DNA of 35,471 bases from Treponema sp. UBA3649. Its GTDB lineage: Bacteria; Spirochaetota; Spirochaetia; Treponematales; Treponemataceae. The position numbers were made by a program, and so were the translations under genes. The stretch spans positions 1 through 35,471 of the forward strand of contig DFKI01000160.1 in the NCBI GenBank assembly GCA_002373325.1, in the 5' to 3' direction. Under the pieces are notes generated by a model. The model did no database searches. It worked only from the letters and a program-made list of their open reading frames with translations, and was not told the DNA's origin. How positions within the stretch are numbered: position 1 is the stretch's first letter; each line of letters opens with the position of its first letter. Positions 14,737-23,137 of the stretch are shown one piece after another.

Positions 14737-15480
14737 TTAAAATTCCTTCTTGAACAAACGATACCAGACCAAAAGTATCTTATATTTAATATACGGAAAA
14801 ATTAAGAATATTTTTAAGGGATTGTGGACAATTTCGTCCCAAATTTCGTGTCCCTTGTCAAATGTGGACTCTTTCACACGGTTCCGTCTTTCGCCAAGGA
14901 TTCCGATTACGTCGCGGTTGTACAAAAAGATGCTTGAAGAAAATGAGTTCCGCCGGTTGTATGCCCAGCAGTCCTTTTCCTTGATTCCCTCGCTCACCAG
15001 AACAAGGGAGGGAGATGCCTTGTAGATTGCCTGAACCACGTCGCTTTCAACTGATTTCGGGAAATAACCCACGTAACGTCCCACAATCTGTAAGTCACGG
15101 AATGTATTTCGCACATTTTTTTCGGCGGCCATGACGGTTTTCTTTCTTCCACCGAGCAGATAGAGGGATTTGAAATGCAGCTCCAGTACGTTCAATATGC
15201 TGATTATGGCATTGAAGGGATTGTAGCGGATTGGAACAGTCTGCTTAAGGAATTTCGCGCCCTTCAGGATGCTTTTTGAAATGGGGATTATCAAATCGGC
15301 GTTCTGAACACAGCGGGCATACTCACCCTTTCTCCTTGCCTTGAGCAAATCCCACACGGACAGAAAAACAATCTGCTTCGTGCCGGGCTGGGCCACCAAT
15401 TCCATTATCTTGCCTTCCAAATCCTGCGGTTCACAAACATCCACAGGAACTCCAAGTACTTTTATCCTTTGAATTGCCAT
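14737..15480 (-). CDS. Divergent WecG/TagA/CpsF (GT26)-like glycosyltransferase
   Basis: A 247-residue protein resembling GT26 enzymes, which transfer N-acetylmannosaminuronate, N-acetylmannosamine or similar sugars to lipid-linked acceptors at the inner membrane face. Recognisable parts are the N-terminal LGVPVDV strand, the ADLIIP position of the usual ADG catalytic loop (the glycine is missing), YLLGG and the VGRYVGYFP segment. The C-terminal LG-x-PKQE and RAP motifs of typical members are replaced by IGILGERRNRVKES, and the end is hydrophobic and basic (KYKILLVWYRLFKK), fitting membrane association. The ATG at 15480 follows GGAGA and overlaps rsmE by 19 bases; a longer frame to 15543 lies inside rsmE. 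Activity is uncertain because key motifs have changed. Confidence 0.75.
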   Translation of the reverse strand: MAIQRIKVLGVPVDVCEPQDLEGKIMELVAQPGTKQIVFLSVWDLLKARRKGEYARCVQNADLIIPISKSILKGAKFLKQTVPIRYNPFNAIISILNVLELHFKSLYLLGGRKKTVMAAEKNVRNTFRDLQIVGRYVGYFPKSVESDVVQAIYKASPSLVLVSEGIKEKDCWAYNRRNSFSSSIFLYNRDVIGILGERRNRVKESTFDKGHEIWDEIVHNPLKIFLIFPYIKYKILLVWYRLFKKEF

Positions 15481-16292
15481 AAATCTTTCTCCACGAGCAC
15501 ATTTTGCAAAGCCGCCATGCCATAGACAGCCGCAGTTTCGCATCGTAAAATATTTGTTGCAAAGTGAACGGGTATGATTCCGTTTTTCTGCATGAAATCT
15601 ATCTCTTCCGGTGAGATTCCACCTTCGGCACCCACAAAAAGAGCCGCTTTTTTAGTTTCTCCGCCCCGTAACGCAAGTCCGACGGCTTTATGAAGGGCCA
15701 AAGTTCCCCTGGTCTGCTCGTAAAGTACAAGCGCAAGGGGATTTTCCTGACCGCATGAGTTTTCCTTCCATATATTAACGGCATCTTTCAGGCTGCAGCA
15801 TGGAAAAACTTCCGTATTTACCGGGGATCCGCTCTGTTCCCTCGCCTCCTCAATCAGTCTGGGCCATCTCTGGTCGGTTCCGTCGGATTTTTTCACGGCA
15901 GAGTCGGTTGAGCCGTTCTGACAAAATGTGCCCGCAACCGGAACGAAAAATCTCACGCCACATTCCACTGCCTGCCTCAGGATTAAATCCATTTTAGGAG
16001 GTTTCGCCGCAAATTGGAAGAGCCAGAGCTCACAATCCGGGACAGAATCTATGGGAGCCGCTTTATTCACGGAAGTACCCACCATTTCTCCTGCCACCTG
16101 CAGGCTCAAGGATTTTTTTCCCTGACCAACCGATGCCACGGTCATTTGCTGCACAGTTGAGTCGGGGAGTCTCACAAGCACCATGTCACCGACCGAAAGA
16201 CGGAGTACCTGCGCGAGATGACGGGCTTTTTTCCCCTCCACAAAAATGCAGCCGGAAGAATCGGGAAATGTTTCTGCTACAAACTGCCTCAT
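15462..16292 (-). CDS. rsmE: 16S rRNA (uracil-1498-N3)-methyltransferase RsmE
   Basis: A 276-residue SPOUT-class methyltransferase that modifies U1498 of 16S rRNA. An N-terminal PUA-like RNA-binding part (GKKARHLAQVLRLSVGDMV) is followed by the knotted SAM-binding domain with the hallmark VGAEGGISPEE motif and the C-terminal ILRCETAAV. An extra Ser/Lys-rich insertion around residue 125 makes it somewhat longer than the usual 240-250. It starts five bases after the protease stop, without a strong ribosome site, suggesting translational coupling. Its 3' end overlaps the glycosyltransferase start by 19 bases. Confidence 0.95.
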   Translation of the reverse strand: MRQFVAETFPDSSGCIFVEGKKARHLAQVLRLSVGDMVLVRLPDSTVQQMTVASVGQGKKSLSLQVAGEMVGTSVNKAAPIDSVPDCELWLFQFAAKPPKMDLILRQAVECGVRFFVPVAGTFCQNGSTDSAVKKSDGTDQRWPRLIEEAREQSGSPVNTEVFPCCSLKDAVNIWKENSCGQENPLALVLYEQTRGTLALHKAVGLALRGGETKKAALFVGAEGGISPEEIDFMQKNGIIPVHFATNILRCETAAVYGMAALQNVLVEKDLWQFKG

Positions 16293-16297
16293 GTCCG

Positions 16298-17764
16298 CTA
16301 CTTTTTCTCTGCCGAAGACTCTTCCTGCAGTTCTTTCAGGGTCTTTGTGCTTTTGATGAGCGTCGTAAAATCTTCTTCCTTCAGAATCCTGAGAGCCTCG
16401 TTAAGCTGGATGTCGTAGTCCAAATCATAAAGGCGGGTGGGCTTCAGTCTCTCCACTTCATTCCTGATGATTTTTCTGAGCACCCTGAGCTCAAGCGGAT
16501 AGGTTTTGACCAATGTTTCCGCATAATCCGCTACGGCCTTTTCATCCATGTCGGGATGCAGCTCCACATAATCCGCAATCACAGTGCTGTTCATCAAATC
16601 GGCATAGGCTTTTTCCTGCTCCGGTGTGAAAATCGGATAAGCAATCGCCTTGTCCGGCGGAATTCCAATCTTGTCGATGTTCATGTCGCTTGGCGAATAA
16701 TAGCGCGCCACAGTGATTTTGAATCCGTCGTTGTTTATGAGGTCGCTCGGTATCTGCACGCTTCCTTTTCCGAATGTCCGCTCACCCACGAGATAGGCAA
16801 CATGTGTGTCCTTCAAGGCACCCGCAAGAATTTCAGACGCAGAGGCAGAGGCTCCGTTTATCAGTACGATTACGGGAATTCCCTTTACCTTGGTTTTTCT
16901 AGCATGGGCCACATAAACGCTGTTCTCATAGGAAATCCGGCTCTTGGTCGCTACAATCGTGCCTGAGTCGATGAATTTATCCGCAATCTCCACAGCAGCA
17001 GAAAGGAGTCCGCCGCCGTTGTTACGCAAATCAACAATCAGGGCTTTGTAATTTGACGTGGAGAAACTGTCCAGGGCTTCCTGAACCCTCGATGTGGTAT
17101 TGGAAGAGAACTCGGTGATTTTGAGATATCCGGTCGAACCAATCATGCCGTACTTCACCGTGGGATTCTCAATCACTGCACGGACCAGAGTTTTGTCGAA
17201 CACCATGGTCTTTCCGCGGAGGATTGTCACAGTAACGCTGGTTCCCACGACGCCCCTGAGTTTGTCAAGGACTTCATTCATGGTCATGGGAGCCGTATCC
17301 TCACCGTTAATCGCCTTGATTTTGTCCCCCGCCTGAATTCCGGCCCTCGCTCCGGGTGAGTCCTCAATCGGCTGGGCAACTTCCACGTAAGCTGGTTTTT
17401 CGGGTGTGTTCTCGGTTGGCTTGGTGATTGAAAGTCCCACGCCTCCAAATGAACCCACGGTGGTGTCTTTCAGGCTCCTCCACTCATCCTTGGGCATGTA
17501 AACCGAATAGGGATCGTCCAGAGCCTCCAGCATCCCCTTGATTGCGCCCTCGTAAAGAATCTCCGGGTCAACCTCTTCCACGTAGTTCTGCTGTATGTAA
17601 TAATACAGAGTGTTAATCAGCTCAAGATAGCGCCTGTCCTCCTTTTGACTTGCCGTCTTAGAGGGAGACTGTGCGAAACACTGCGACGTAGCGATGGACA
17701 ATACAAAGAAAGCCATTGCGGTAGTAAAAACATGTTTTACTGATCTAGAAAAAAACTTATCCAT
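16298..17764 (-). CDS. ctpA: C-terminal processing peptidase, S41 family (CtpA/Prc-like)
   Basis: A 488-residue exported serine protease that degrades or trims periplasmic proteins from their C-termini. The signal sequence covers about residues 1-31 (cleavage near CFAQS). A PDZ domain follows at about 105-195 (GGVGLSI, GARAGIQAGDKIKAING), and the S41 core carries the Ser-Lys dyad, Ser308 in GASASASEI and Lys333 in TFGKGSVQ. Length matches bacterial CtpA proteins. No Shine-Dalgarno is present, and the -10 box of its promoter ends six bases before the ATG. It is the first gene of a run ctpA-rsmE-GT26-AAA+ ended by the terminator at 13543. Confidence 0.93.
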   Translation of the reverse strand: MDKFFSRSVKHVFTTAMAFFVLSIATSQCFAQSPSKTASQKEDRRYLELINTLYYYIQQNYVEEVDPEILYEGAIKGMLEALDDPYSVYMPKDEWRSLKDTTVGSFGGVGLSITKPTENTPEKPAYVEVAQPIEDSPGARAGIQAGDKIKAINGEDTAPMTMNEVLDKLRGVVGTSVTVTILRGKTMVFDKTLVRAVIENPTVKYGMIGSTGYLKITEFSSNTTSRVQEALDSFSTSNYKALIVDLRNNGGGLLSAAVEIADKFIDSGTIVATKSRISYENSVYVAHARKTKVKGIPVIVLINGASASASEILAGALKDTHVAYLVGERTFGKGSVQIPSDLINNDGFKITVARYYSPSDMNIDKIGIPPDKAIAYPIFTPEQEKAYADLMNSTVIADYVELHPDMDEKAVADYAETLVKTYPLELRVLRKIIRNEVERLKPTRLYDLDYDIQLNEALRILKEEDFTTLIKSTKTLKELQEESSAEKK

Positions 17765-17770
17765 ACTTAT

Positions 17771-17799
17771 ATTTTACGGTGTTTTTTCTCTCTATGCAA
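17771..17799 (-). promoter_or_regulatory. Promoter of the ctpA operon, predicted leaderless
   Basis: Minus-strand TTGCAT (17794-17799) and TAAAAT (17771-17776) with a 17-base spacer. The start predicted seven bases after the -10 falls on the A of the ctpA ATG. Confidence 0.55.
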
Positions 17800-17815
17800 G
17801 AGTTGAATTTAGGTG

Positions 17816-17821
17816 TATAAT
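17816..17821 (+). promoter_or_regulatory. -10 box of the ParA-like gene, predicted leaderless
   Basis: A perfect TATAAT seven bases before the ATG at 17829, with no Shine-Dalgarno between. The only -35 candidate (ATGCAA, 17794-17799, spacer 16) is weak and coincides with the -35 of the divergent ctpA promoter. Confidence 0.5.
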
Positions 17822-17828
17822 AAAAAAT

Positions 17829-18974
17829 ATGCAGATTATACCAGTTGCAAGCGGTAAGGGCGGCGTAGGAAAAACTTTACTCAGTGCCAACCTTGCGATC
17901 GCTTTAGGACAGGCCGACAAGAAAGTACTTCTCGCCGACTTAGATTTGGGGGCATCGAACCTACACTTGGTCATCGGACAGTCAGCTCCGAAGACGGGAC
18001 TTGGCACCTACCTGACGGGACAGAGCCAGTTCAAGGACATCATCATGCCCACCGACTACGAAAACGTCTCATTTATTGCCGGGGATTCCGAGATTCCAGG
18101 GCTTACCTCCCTACGCACGAGCAAAAAAAATGAGCTAATCCGAAATTTCCAGGAGCAGGACTTCGACTATCTGATTCTGGACTTGGGAGCGGGAACACAT
18201 CTGACCATTTTGGACATGTTCCTTCTCTCGCCACAGGGAATCATCGTCACGGCACCCACGGTAACGGCAACTCTGAACGGCTATCTCTTTTTGAAGAACA
18301 TCGTCTTCCGCATGATGTACAACACATTCAAAAAAGGAACCAAAGCCCATCAGTACCTTGAAGCCCTGAAAAAGGACTCCGCCTCCCTGCAGCGTCTCTA
18401 CATTCCCAAGCTGGTGGAAGCGCTGGAAAAGGTGGATCCTGAAAACACGGCCCTCTTCAAAAACCGCATGTCAGAATTCCGTCCACGCATGGTCCTGAAC
18501 ATGATTGACGATCCCAAGGACACCGACCGCGCGAACAAAATCCGCCATTCATGCCAGGAATTCCTTGGATTGAATCTGGAGCATCTGGGCGTAATCTACC
18601 GGGACACAATGCAGGACAAGGCGCTCGCATCCCGTCTGCCGATTATCGTGTACAAGCCCCAGTCCCTCGTTTCCCAGGGAATCTACAGGATTGCTGAAAA
18701 GATAATCCACTCAGAGACCCTGAAATTCGACGACGAATATGACATCACCCAGGCAAGCGAGACATCCTTCCAGATTGCAAGTGAGGAAGCGGATGAGGAC
18801 TACAGCCAGAAGATGGCATACGTGGAAGAGCTGATCGGAAGCGGAACACTGACCATGGGAGAACTTGCCGAGACAATCAAGCAGCAGCAGTTTGAGCTTT
18901 CCCAGCTGAAGAAAGAAAATCTTCTATTAAAGAAGAAACTTCTGGATGCGGCGCGTCAGGGATTTAAAATTTAA
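17829..18974 (+). CDS. ParA/MinD/FlhG-like ATPase with C-terminal coiled coil
   Basis: A 381-residue cytoplasmic P-loop ATPase. The deviant Walker A SGKGGVGKTLLSANLA lies at residues 8-23, followed by LLADLDLGASNLHL (switch/A' region) and DYLILDLGAGTH (Walker B region), as in MinD, FlhG and Mrp-type positioning ATPases. A helical extension of about 100 residues ends in a short coiled coil (QLKKENLLLKKKLLDAA) in place of the MinD amphipathic membrane helix. The ATG at 17829 is preferred because the ATPase domain begins right there and the -10 box precedes it; an upstream frame to 17694 would run through ctpA. In spirochaetes such proteins may place flagella or envelope machinery, which is inference. 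It leads lgt and the LysM gene. Confidence 0.88.
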   Translation: MQIIPVASGKGGVGKTLLSANLAIALGQADKKVLLADLDLGASNLHLVIGQSAPKTGLGTYLTGQSQFKDIIMPTDYENVSFIAGDSEIPGLTSLRTSKKNELIRNFQEQDFDYLILDLGAGTHLTILDMFLLSPQGIIVTAPTVTATLNGYLFLKNIVFRMMYNTFKKGTKAHQYLEALKKDSASLQRLYIPKLVEALEKVDPENTALFKNRMSEFRPRMVLNMIDDPKDTDRANKIRHSCQEFLGLNLEHLGVIYRDTMQDKALASRLPIIVYKPQSLVSQGIYRIAEKIIHSETLKFDDEYDITQASETSFQIASEEADEDYSQKMAYVEELIGSGTLTMGELAETIKQQQFELSQLKKENLLLKKKLLDAARQGFKI

Positions 18975-19020
18975 TCAGAGGAGCCTCCGAAATCAGATGC
19001 ATCCTCAAAGGACTATATAA

Positions 19021-20025
19021 ATGTTTAGCACTCTACCTTTGTATATTGAATATCCGAAATGGATTCACCCGGAGCTTTTCCCAGGAGTCCCTTTTCTGAG
19101 CCTGATCCGCTGGTACGGACTTATGTACATCTTTGCGTTTGTGACCGCCTTTTTGATTTTGAGGAAACAACAGCGTGAGGGAGCCCTTGACAGCCCGGAC
19201 AGAAAAGCGACAGAGGACGACATTTTCAGCTTCATCGCATGGGGAATCGTGGGTCTTTTACTCGGCGCAAGGATTTTCTCAACCCTGGTCTATGACACGA
19301 GCGGAATCTACTGGAAAAAACCATGGCTCATTTTCTGGCCCTTCGACACTACCACAAAAAAATTCACGGGTCTTGCTGGAATGTCCTACCACGGAGGATT
19401 CATCGGAGGTCTTTTGGGTATGCTGATTTGGTGCAAAGTCCACAAGCGTCCCGTCTGGAAATGGATTGATGCGATGGCGGCTTCCATTCCCCTGGGATTC
19501 ACATTCGGCAGAATCGGCAACTTTATGAACGGAGAGCTTTTCGGCAGGGTAACGACTGTTCCGTGGGGCATCCGTTTCCGTGCGGCGAAAAAATTTCCCA
19601 TAAGTCAGGACTGGGTTCAGGCAATCATGGACAAAATCGGACTTGCGGCGGAAGAAGGAAGCAAACTGATAAATCTTCCACGACATCCGAGCCAGCTTTA
19701 CGAGGCACTTTTCGAGGGTCTCATCCTTTGGTGCATACTCTGGCTCCTCCGCAAAAAAAAGCCCTTCGACGGATTCATCGGTGCGTGCTACACAATCGGC
19801 TACGGACTCTTCCGTTTTGTCATTGAGTATTTCCGCGAGCCGGACTCCGACCTTGGCTACAGGATTTCCTTTGACGGAAACAAAGAGACTGCCCTGAACA
19901 CGTCGCTTCTGAACATCAGCACGGGACAGATTTTCTGCTCCATTATGATTTTGGGAGGCATCGCGTTGATGATTACTCTGTGGATTCTGCACAAAAAGAA
20001 GCAGGCAAAGGAAAGCGCCCTTTAG
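19021..20025 (+). CDS. lgt: Prolipoprotein diacylglyceryl transferase Lgt
   Basis: A 334-residue polytopic inner-membrane enzyme that attaches diacylglycerol from phosphatidylglycerol to the lipobox cysteine of prolipoproteins. The Lgt signature GRIGNFMNGELFGR is present near residue 165, along with the catalytic-histidine segment GMSYHGGFIGGL, and the RHPSQLYEAL and YGLFRFVIEYFREPD motifs. Seven membrane segments can be traced. The start has AAAGGA nine bases upstream and lies 46 bases after the ParA-like gene. Two lipoprotein candidates in this window (4889 and 23138) would be substrates. Confidence 0.96.
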   Translation: MFSTLPLYIEYPKWIHPELFPGVPFLSLIRWYGLMYIFAFVTAFLILRKQQREGALDSPDRKATEDDIFSFIAWGIVGLLLGARIFSTLVYDTSGIYWKKPWLIFWPFDTTTKKFTGLAGMSYHGGFIGGLLGMLIWCKVHKRPVWKWIDAMAASIPLGFTFGRIGNFMNGELFGRVTTVPWGIRFRAAKKFPISQDWVQAIMDKIGLAAEEGSKLINLPRHPSQLYEALFEGLILWCILWLLRKKKPFDGFIGACYTIGYGLFRFVIEYFREPDSDLGYRISFDGNKETALNTSLLNISTGQIFCSIMILGGIALMITLWILHKKKQAKESAL

Positions 20026-20037
20026 TCAGAAACCGAC

Positions 20038-20070
20038 GGCAACCCCTATCAACAATTTCTAAAGGTTGCC
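20038..20070 (+). terminator. Possible terminator hairpin after lgt
   Basis: GGCAACC (20038-20044) pairs perfectly with GGTTGCC (20064-20070) across a 19-base loop. It is followed by CAATTT rather than a full T-tract, so termination may be partial. Confidence 0.45.
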
Positions 20071-20094
20071 CAATTTACGGAGGGACTCAAAAAA

Positions 20095-20140
20095 ATCGGA
20101 TTTTGGAGCTTCCCTTCAAATACTTGCAGGAAAATCCGAT
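20095..20140. repeat. Perfect 10-bp inverted repeat upstream of the LysM gene
   Basis: ATCGGATTTT (20095-20104) and AAAATCCGAT (20131-20140) are exact inverted repeats with a 26-base spacer, ending about 50 bases before the ATG at 20192. It could be an operator, an mRNA structure or a second terminator without a T-tract. Confidence 0.55.
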
Positions 20141-20191
20141 AAAATGATGTGGGGGGACTGTAAAGGGCCTGCCATTTAAAAGAGGTGATTT

Positions 20192-23125
20192 ATGAAATCT
20201 ATTGGAATCAAACTTGCCGACGGCTCTTTTTATCCTATTTTAAGTGATGGTGGAAAGCAAAAGAAAAGTCTCGATGTAACGACCGTAAAAGACAACCAGA
20301 CTACGGTGCAAATCGACCTGTACCGATCCGAGACAGATTCCATGGACGACGCGGAGTATGTGGACAGCCTGGAGATAAAAAATCTGAATCCGCACCCGAA
20401 CGGAGAGCCGAATCTCCACTTGGAACTGAGCATGGATGAGGAAAACAAACTTCAGGCAAAAGTCCGCGACCCGGAAACAGGCAAAATCAGCTCAACGAAA
20501 GTCACGTTGATTTCCAGAACCGCCGAGGAACGCAACGAACCCGCAAATTTCGCGCTCGGAAGCACAAAGGAAGAACGTGAGGCCGAGAAATCCCTGCTGG
20601 AATCTTCCAACGACGAGGATTTTTCATTCGACTCCATTTCCGAAACCAAGCCCGCAGACGAAATCCCGACGGAAGGTTTTTTAAGCGACTCGCAGGTTCT
20701 TTCCGACAGCATGATTTCAGACTCACCCCTCACCGACAGCGACATGCTGAGCCCGGACGACCTTTTTTATGACAATCCGACCGAAAACACCCCCGACACT
20801 TCGAGCGATTCCGAAACGATAGTGGACAGGGACGGCACAAGTTTTACCTTTGAGAACGAAACTCCTCTTGAAGCCACACCGCCGAAAGACAACTCCGAGA
20901 CGATGACCGACGACGAAATGGCAAATCTCTTTGAGGGAATCAGCGCCGACAATTTCGTGACCATAGACGGAAGCGAGCACACTGGCGAAAACGGATTTGA
21001 AATCCCCGAGGAATTCGCCGACCTTGGAAGCGACAGCGACTTCAACATTCCATCGATTGACGAGGAGATTGACGACGCTCCGGCTGAAATCAAAACGAGT
21101 GAGGAAACCGGAACACAGACAGAGGAAATCAACAACCAGGCCGACGAAAAAATCGATGATGAAAAGGCCGATGAGGTTCAGGAGCCACTTTCCGAGCCAG
21201 CTCCCGAGGATAATTCGTTCAATATCCCTCCCCTCTTCGACGAAAGTCTTTTTGATGAGACCAGAGCGGAAGGAAGCACAACCAGCAATGAAGATTTCGG
21301 CACACCGAGCACTCCCGAACCGATTGACGAAAACACAGGTGACGAGCTTGACAAAGTGATGGAAAATCCCTTCCCGGAAGTTGATCTCTCGGACATTGAC
21401 GATGGTACGGAAATCGCAGCCCAGGAAAAAGAAACGAACTACGACCTTCCGTCATTCGACGAGCTCAGGACCGACACCAGCATAAGCGATGACATTGTTC
21501 CTGTTTCCGACGCGACATCCACCGAGACAGGCATATTGCCCGACATTGCAGCAGAAGACTCGACCGCCGCAGAAAATCAAGCGACAGAGAGCCAGGATTT
21601 TGACCTTGACCTCCCCGACTTCTCAGATTTGGACAATGACATCACGGAGCCCACAAAAGAAACTCCGGCAGAATCCTCACCTGATTTTGACTCCCCGGCA
21701 GATTTTGGCCCCACCGATGATTTCAGTTCCAAAACAATCAGCGAACCGGAATCAAGCCCCGAAACCACGGCAAGCACACCGGACACCGATTTTGGAGCCA
21801 CAACCGAAAGCTCTCCGACCGATGATTTGGACCTCCCGGATTTCAAGGATCTTCCCGACACCGAAAGCAGCTGGGAAAACGACACAAGCACATCATCAAA
21901 TACGGAAGACAGTTTCGCTCCCACATCCGATTCACAGACTGATTTGGATCTCCCGGATTTTGATGATTTCGATTCCTCAAAGACCACAGCCGACGACCTT
22001 CCCGATTTCGGAGATCCCTTCTCAACACTCTCAAGCTCCAAGTCCAGCAAGGATTTTTCACTCCCCGACTTCGGCGACTCACCCGCAAAAAAAGATTTGG
22101 ACCAGGAGACATCGGATTTCTTCGAGAACTTCGACTCAAATTATCCGAGCCAGGAAACGGAGACGGACACAAATTTTGCCTCCCAGGACAGTTTCGACGA
22201 CGGATTCAGCGACGGATTCGACTCAACGGATTCCTCAAAATACGGATACGAGGAAGACCGCAACAACAAAAAGAAAAAATCACGCTCCCACATTCTGCTT
22301 GTGGCCATCCTTGCACTGCTCCTTCTTGCCGTCCTTCTTTTCACGATCCCGGCATTGCTGAAAAACAAGGGTAAGATTGAGATTGCGGACAACATGGACA
22401 CGAATGAAACGACCATCGTTGAGTCAAACACCACAAAATCCTCCGATGTGTATGAGGAAATCCCCGTTGAGACAAGCGACGTGAAATCAGGAGAGGTGGA
22501 AAAAAGCAATGCGGCATCCAAAACTGTAGATTCCGGAATCATGGGCTCAAGCTCACCGAAAAAGACAAGCGACAAGGCATCGGAACAGGTTAAGGAATCT
22601 GAGCAGGATAAAAAAACTACTCAGGCCAAGAAATCTGCCCAGGATAAAAAATCCACGGCGGATAAAAAATCTGCGGACAAAGCTTCAAAGACTGACAAAA
22701 AGGAAAGCTCGAAAAAATCGGATGCTAAAAAGGGCAGCGACAAAAAATCAAAAGAGCCTCTGATTGCGCCCGCTCCAAAGGTGGAAAGAGTAACCGAGCC
22801 GGATTCACACAGCTTCACGGACAAAAAATCAGGCAAGCAGGTGGGCACAAATGCAACAAATACCGCAGGTGCGACAAGCGCGGCAAAGGAAGACACCATC
22901 GTGGTCGTAAGCACACCCAAGGCAGTAGTTCCGGTACCTCCGAGAAGAGCCGACAACAGCCCGTCCGACATCAAGTACAAGGTTTCAAGGGGCGACACAC
23001 TTTGGGACATCTCAAAAGCCTACTATAAAACACCGTGGAACTATGAGAGAATCGCGGAGTACAACGGCATTGAGAATCCTGATTTCATCCGTGCAGGTCA
23101 GGAGATTCTTCTTCCAGTGGAGTAA
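20192..23125 (+). CDS. Large acidic membrane protein with C-terminal LysM domain
   Basis: A 977-residue protein. A short N-terminal globular part (about 1-115) is followed by some 550 residues of Asp/Glu/Ser/Thr/Pro-rich, probably disordered sequence. Short motifs of the form LPDF recur there (DLDLPDFSDL, DLDLPDFKDL, DLDLPDFDDF, DDLPDFGD, FSLPDFGD). A basic stop-transfer stretch (NNKKKKSRSH) precedes one membrane helix at about 701-722. A Lys/Ser-rich linker then leads to a single LysM domain (928-977, SRGDTLWDIS) that should bind peptidoglycan. Absence of a signal peptide and the basic residues before the helix place the acidic part in the cytoplasm and LysM in the periplasm. A strong GAGGTGAT precedes the ATG. 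The order is the reverse of FimV-type proteins. It may link a cytoplasmic partner, such as the nearby ParA-like ATPase, to the cell wall; that role is inference. Confidence 0.85.
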   Translation: MKSIGIKLADGSFYPILSDGGKQKKSLDVTTVKDNQTTVQIDLYRSETDSMDDAEYVDSLEIKNLNPHPNGEPNLHLELSMDEENKLQAKVRDPETGKISSTKVTLISRTAEERNEPANFALGSTKEEREAEKSLLESSNDEDFSFDSISETKPADEIPTEGFLSDSQVLSDSMISDSPLTDSDMLSPDDLFYDNPTENTPDTSSDSETIVDRDGTSFTFENETPLEATPPKDNSETMTDDEMANLFEGISADNFVTIDGSEHTGENGFEIPEEFADLGSDSDFNIPSIDEEIDDAPAEIKTSEETGTQTEEINNQADEKIDDEKADEVQEPLSEPAPEDNSFNIPPLFDESLFDETRAEGSTTSNEDFGTPSTPEPIDENTGDELDKVMENPFPEVDLSDIDDGTEIAAQEKETNYDLPSFDELRTDTSISDDIVPVSDATSTETGILPDIAAEDSTAAENQATESQDFDLDLPDFSDLDNDITEPTKETPAESSPDFDSPADFGPTDDFSSKTISEPESSPETTASTPDTDFGATTESSPTDDLDLPDFKDLPDTESSWENDTSTSSNTEDSFAPTSDSQTDLDLPDFDDFDSSKTTADDLPDFGDPFSTLSSSKSSKDFSLPDFGDSPAKKDLDQETSDFFENFDSNYPSQETETDTNFASQDSFDDGFSDGFDSTDSSKYGYEEDRNNKKKKSRSHILLVAILALLLLAVLLFTIPALLKNKGKIEIADNMDTNETTIVESNTTKSSDVYEEIPVETSDVKSGEVEKSNAASKTVDSGIMGSSSPKKTSDKASEQVKESEQDKKTTQAKKSAQDKKSTADKKSADKASKTDKKESSKKSDAKKGSDKKSKEPLIAPAPKVERVTEPDSHSFTDKKSGKQVGTNATNTAGATSAAKEDTIVVVSTPKAVVPVPPRRADNSPSDIKYKVSRGDTLWDISKAYYKTPWNYERIAEYNGIENPDFIRAGQEILLPVE

Positions 23126-23137
23126 AAAAGGAGCGTC

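Noticed and set aside
17694..17828. N-terminal extension of the ParA-like protein
   Set aside because: It would run through the ctpA start region and its promoter, and the P-loop fold begins right at the ATG at 17829.
21489..22361. Plus-strand frame of 290 codons within the acidic LysM gene
   Set aside because: It is the +1 reading of low-complexity Asp/Ser/Pro codons; the main frame has the ribosome site, membrane helix and LysM domain.
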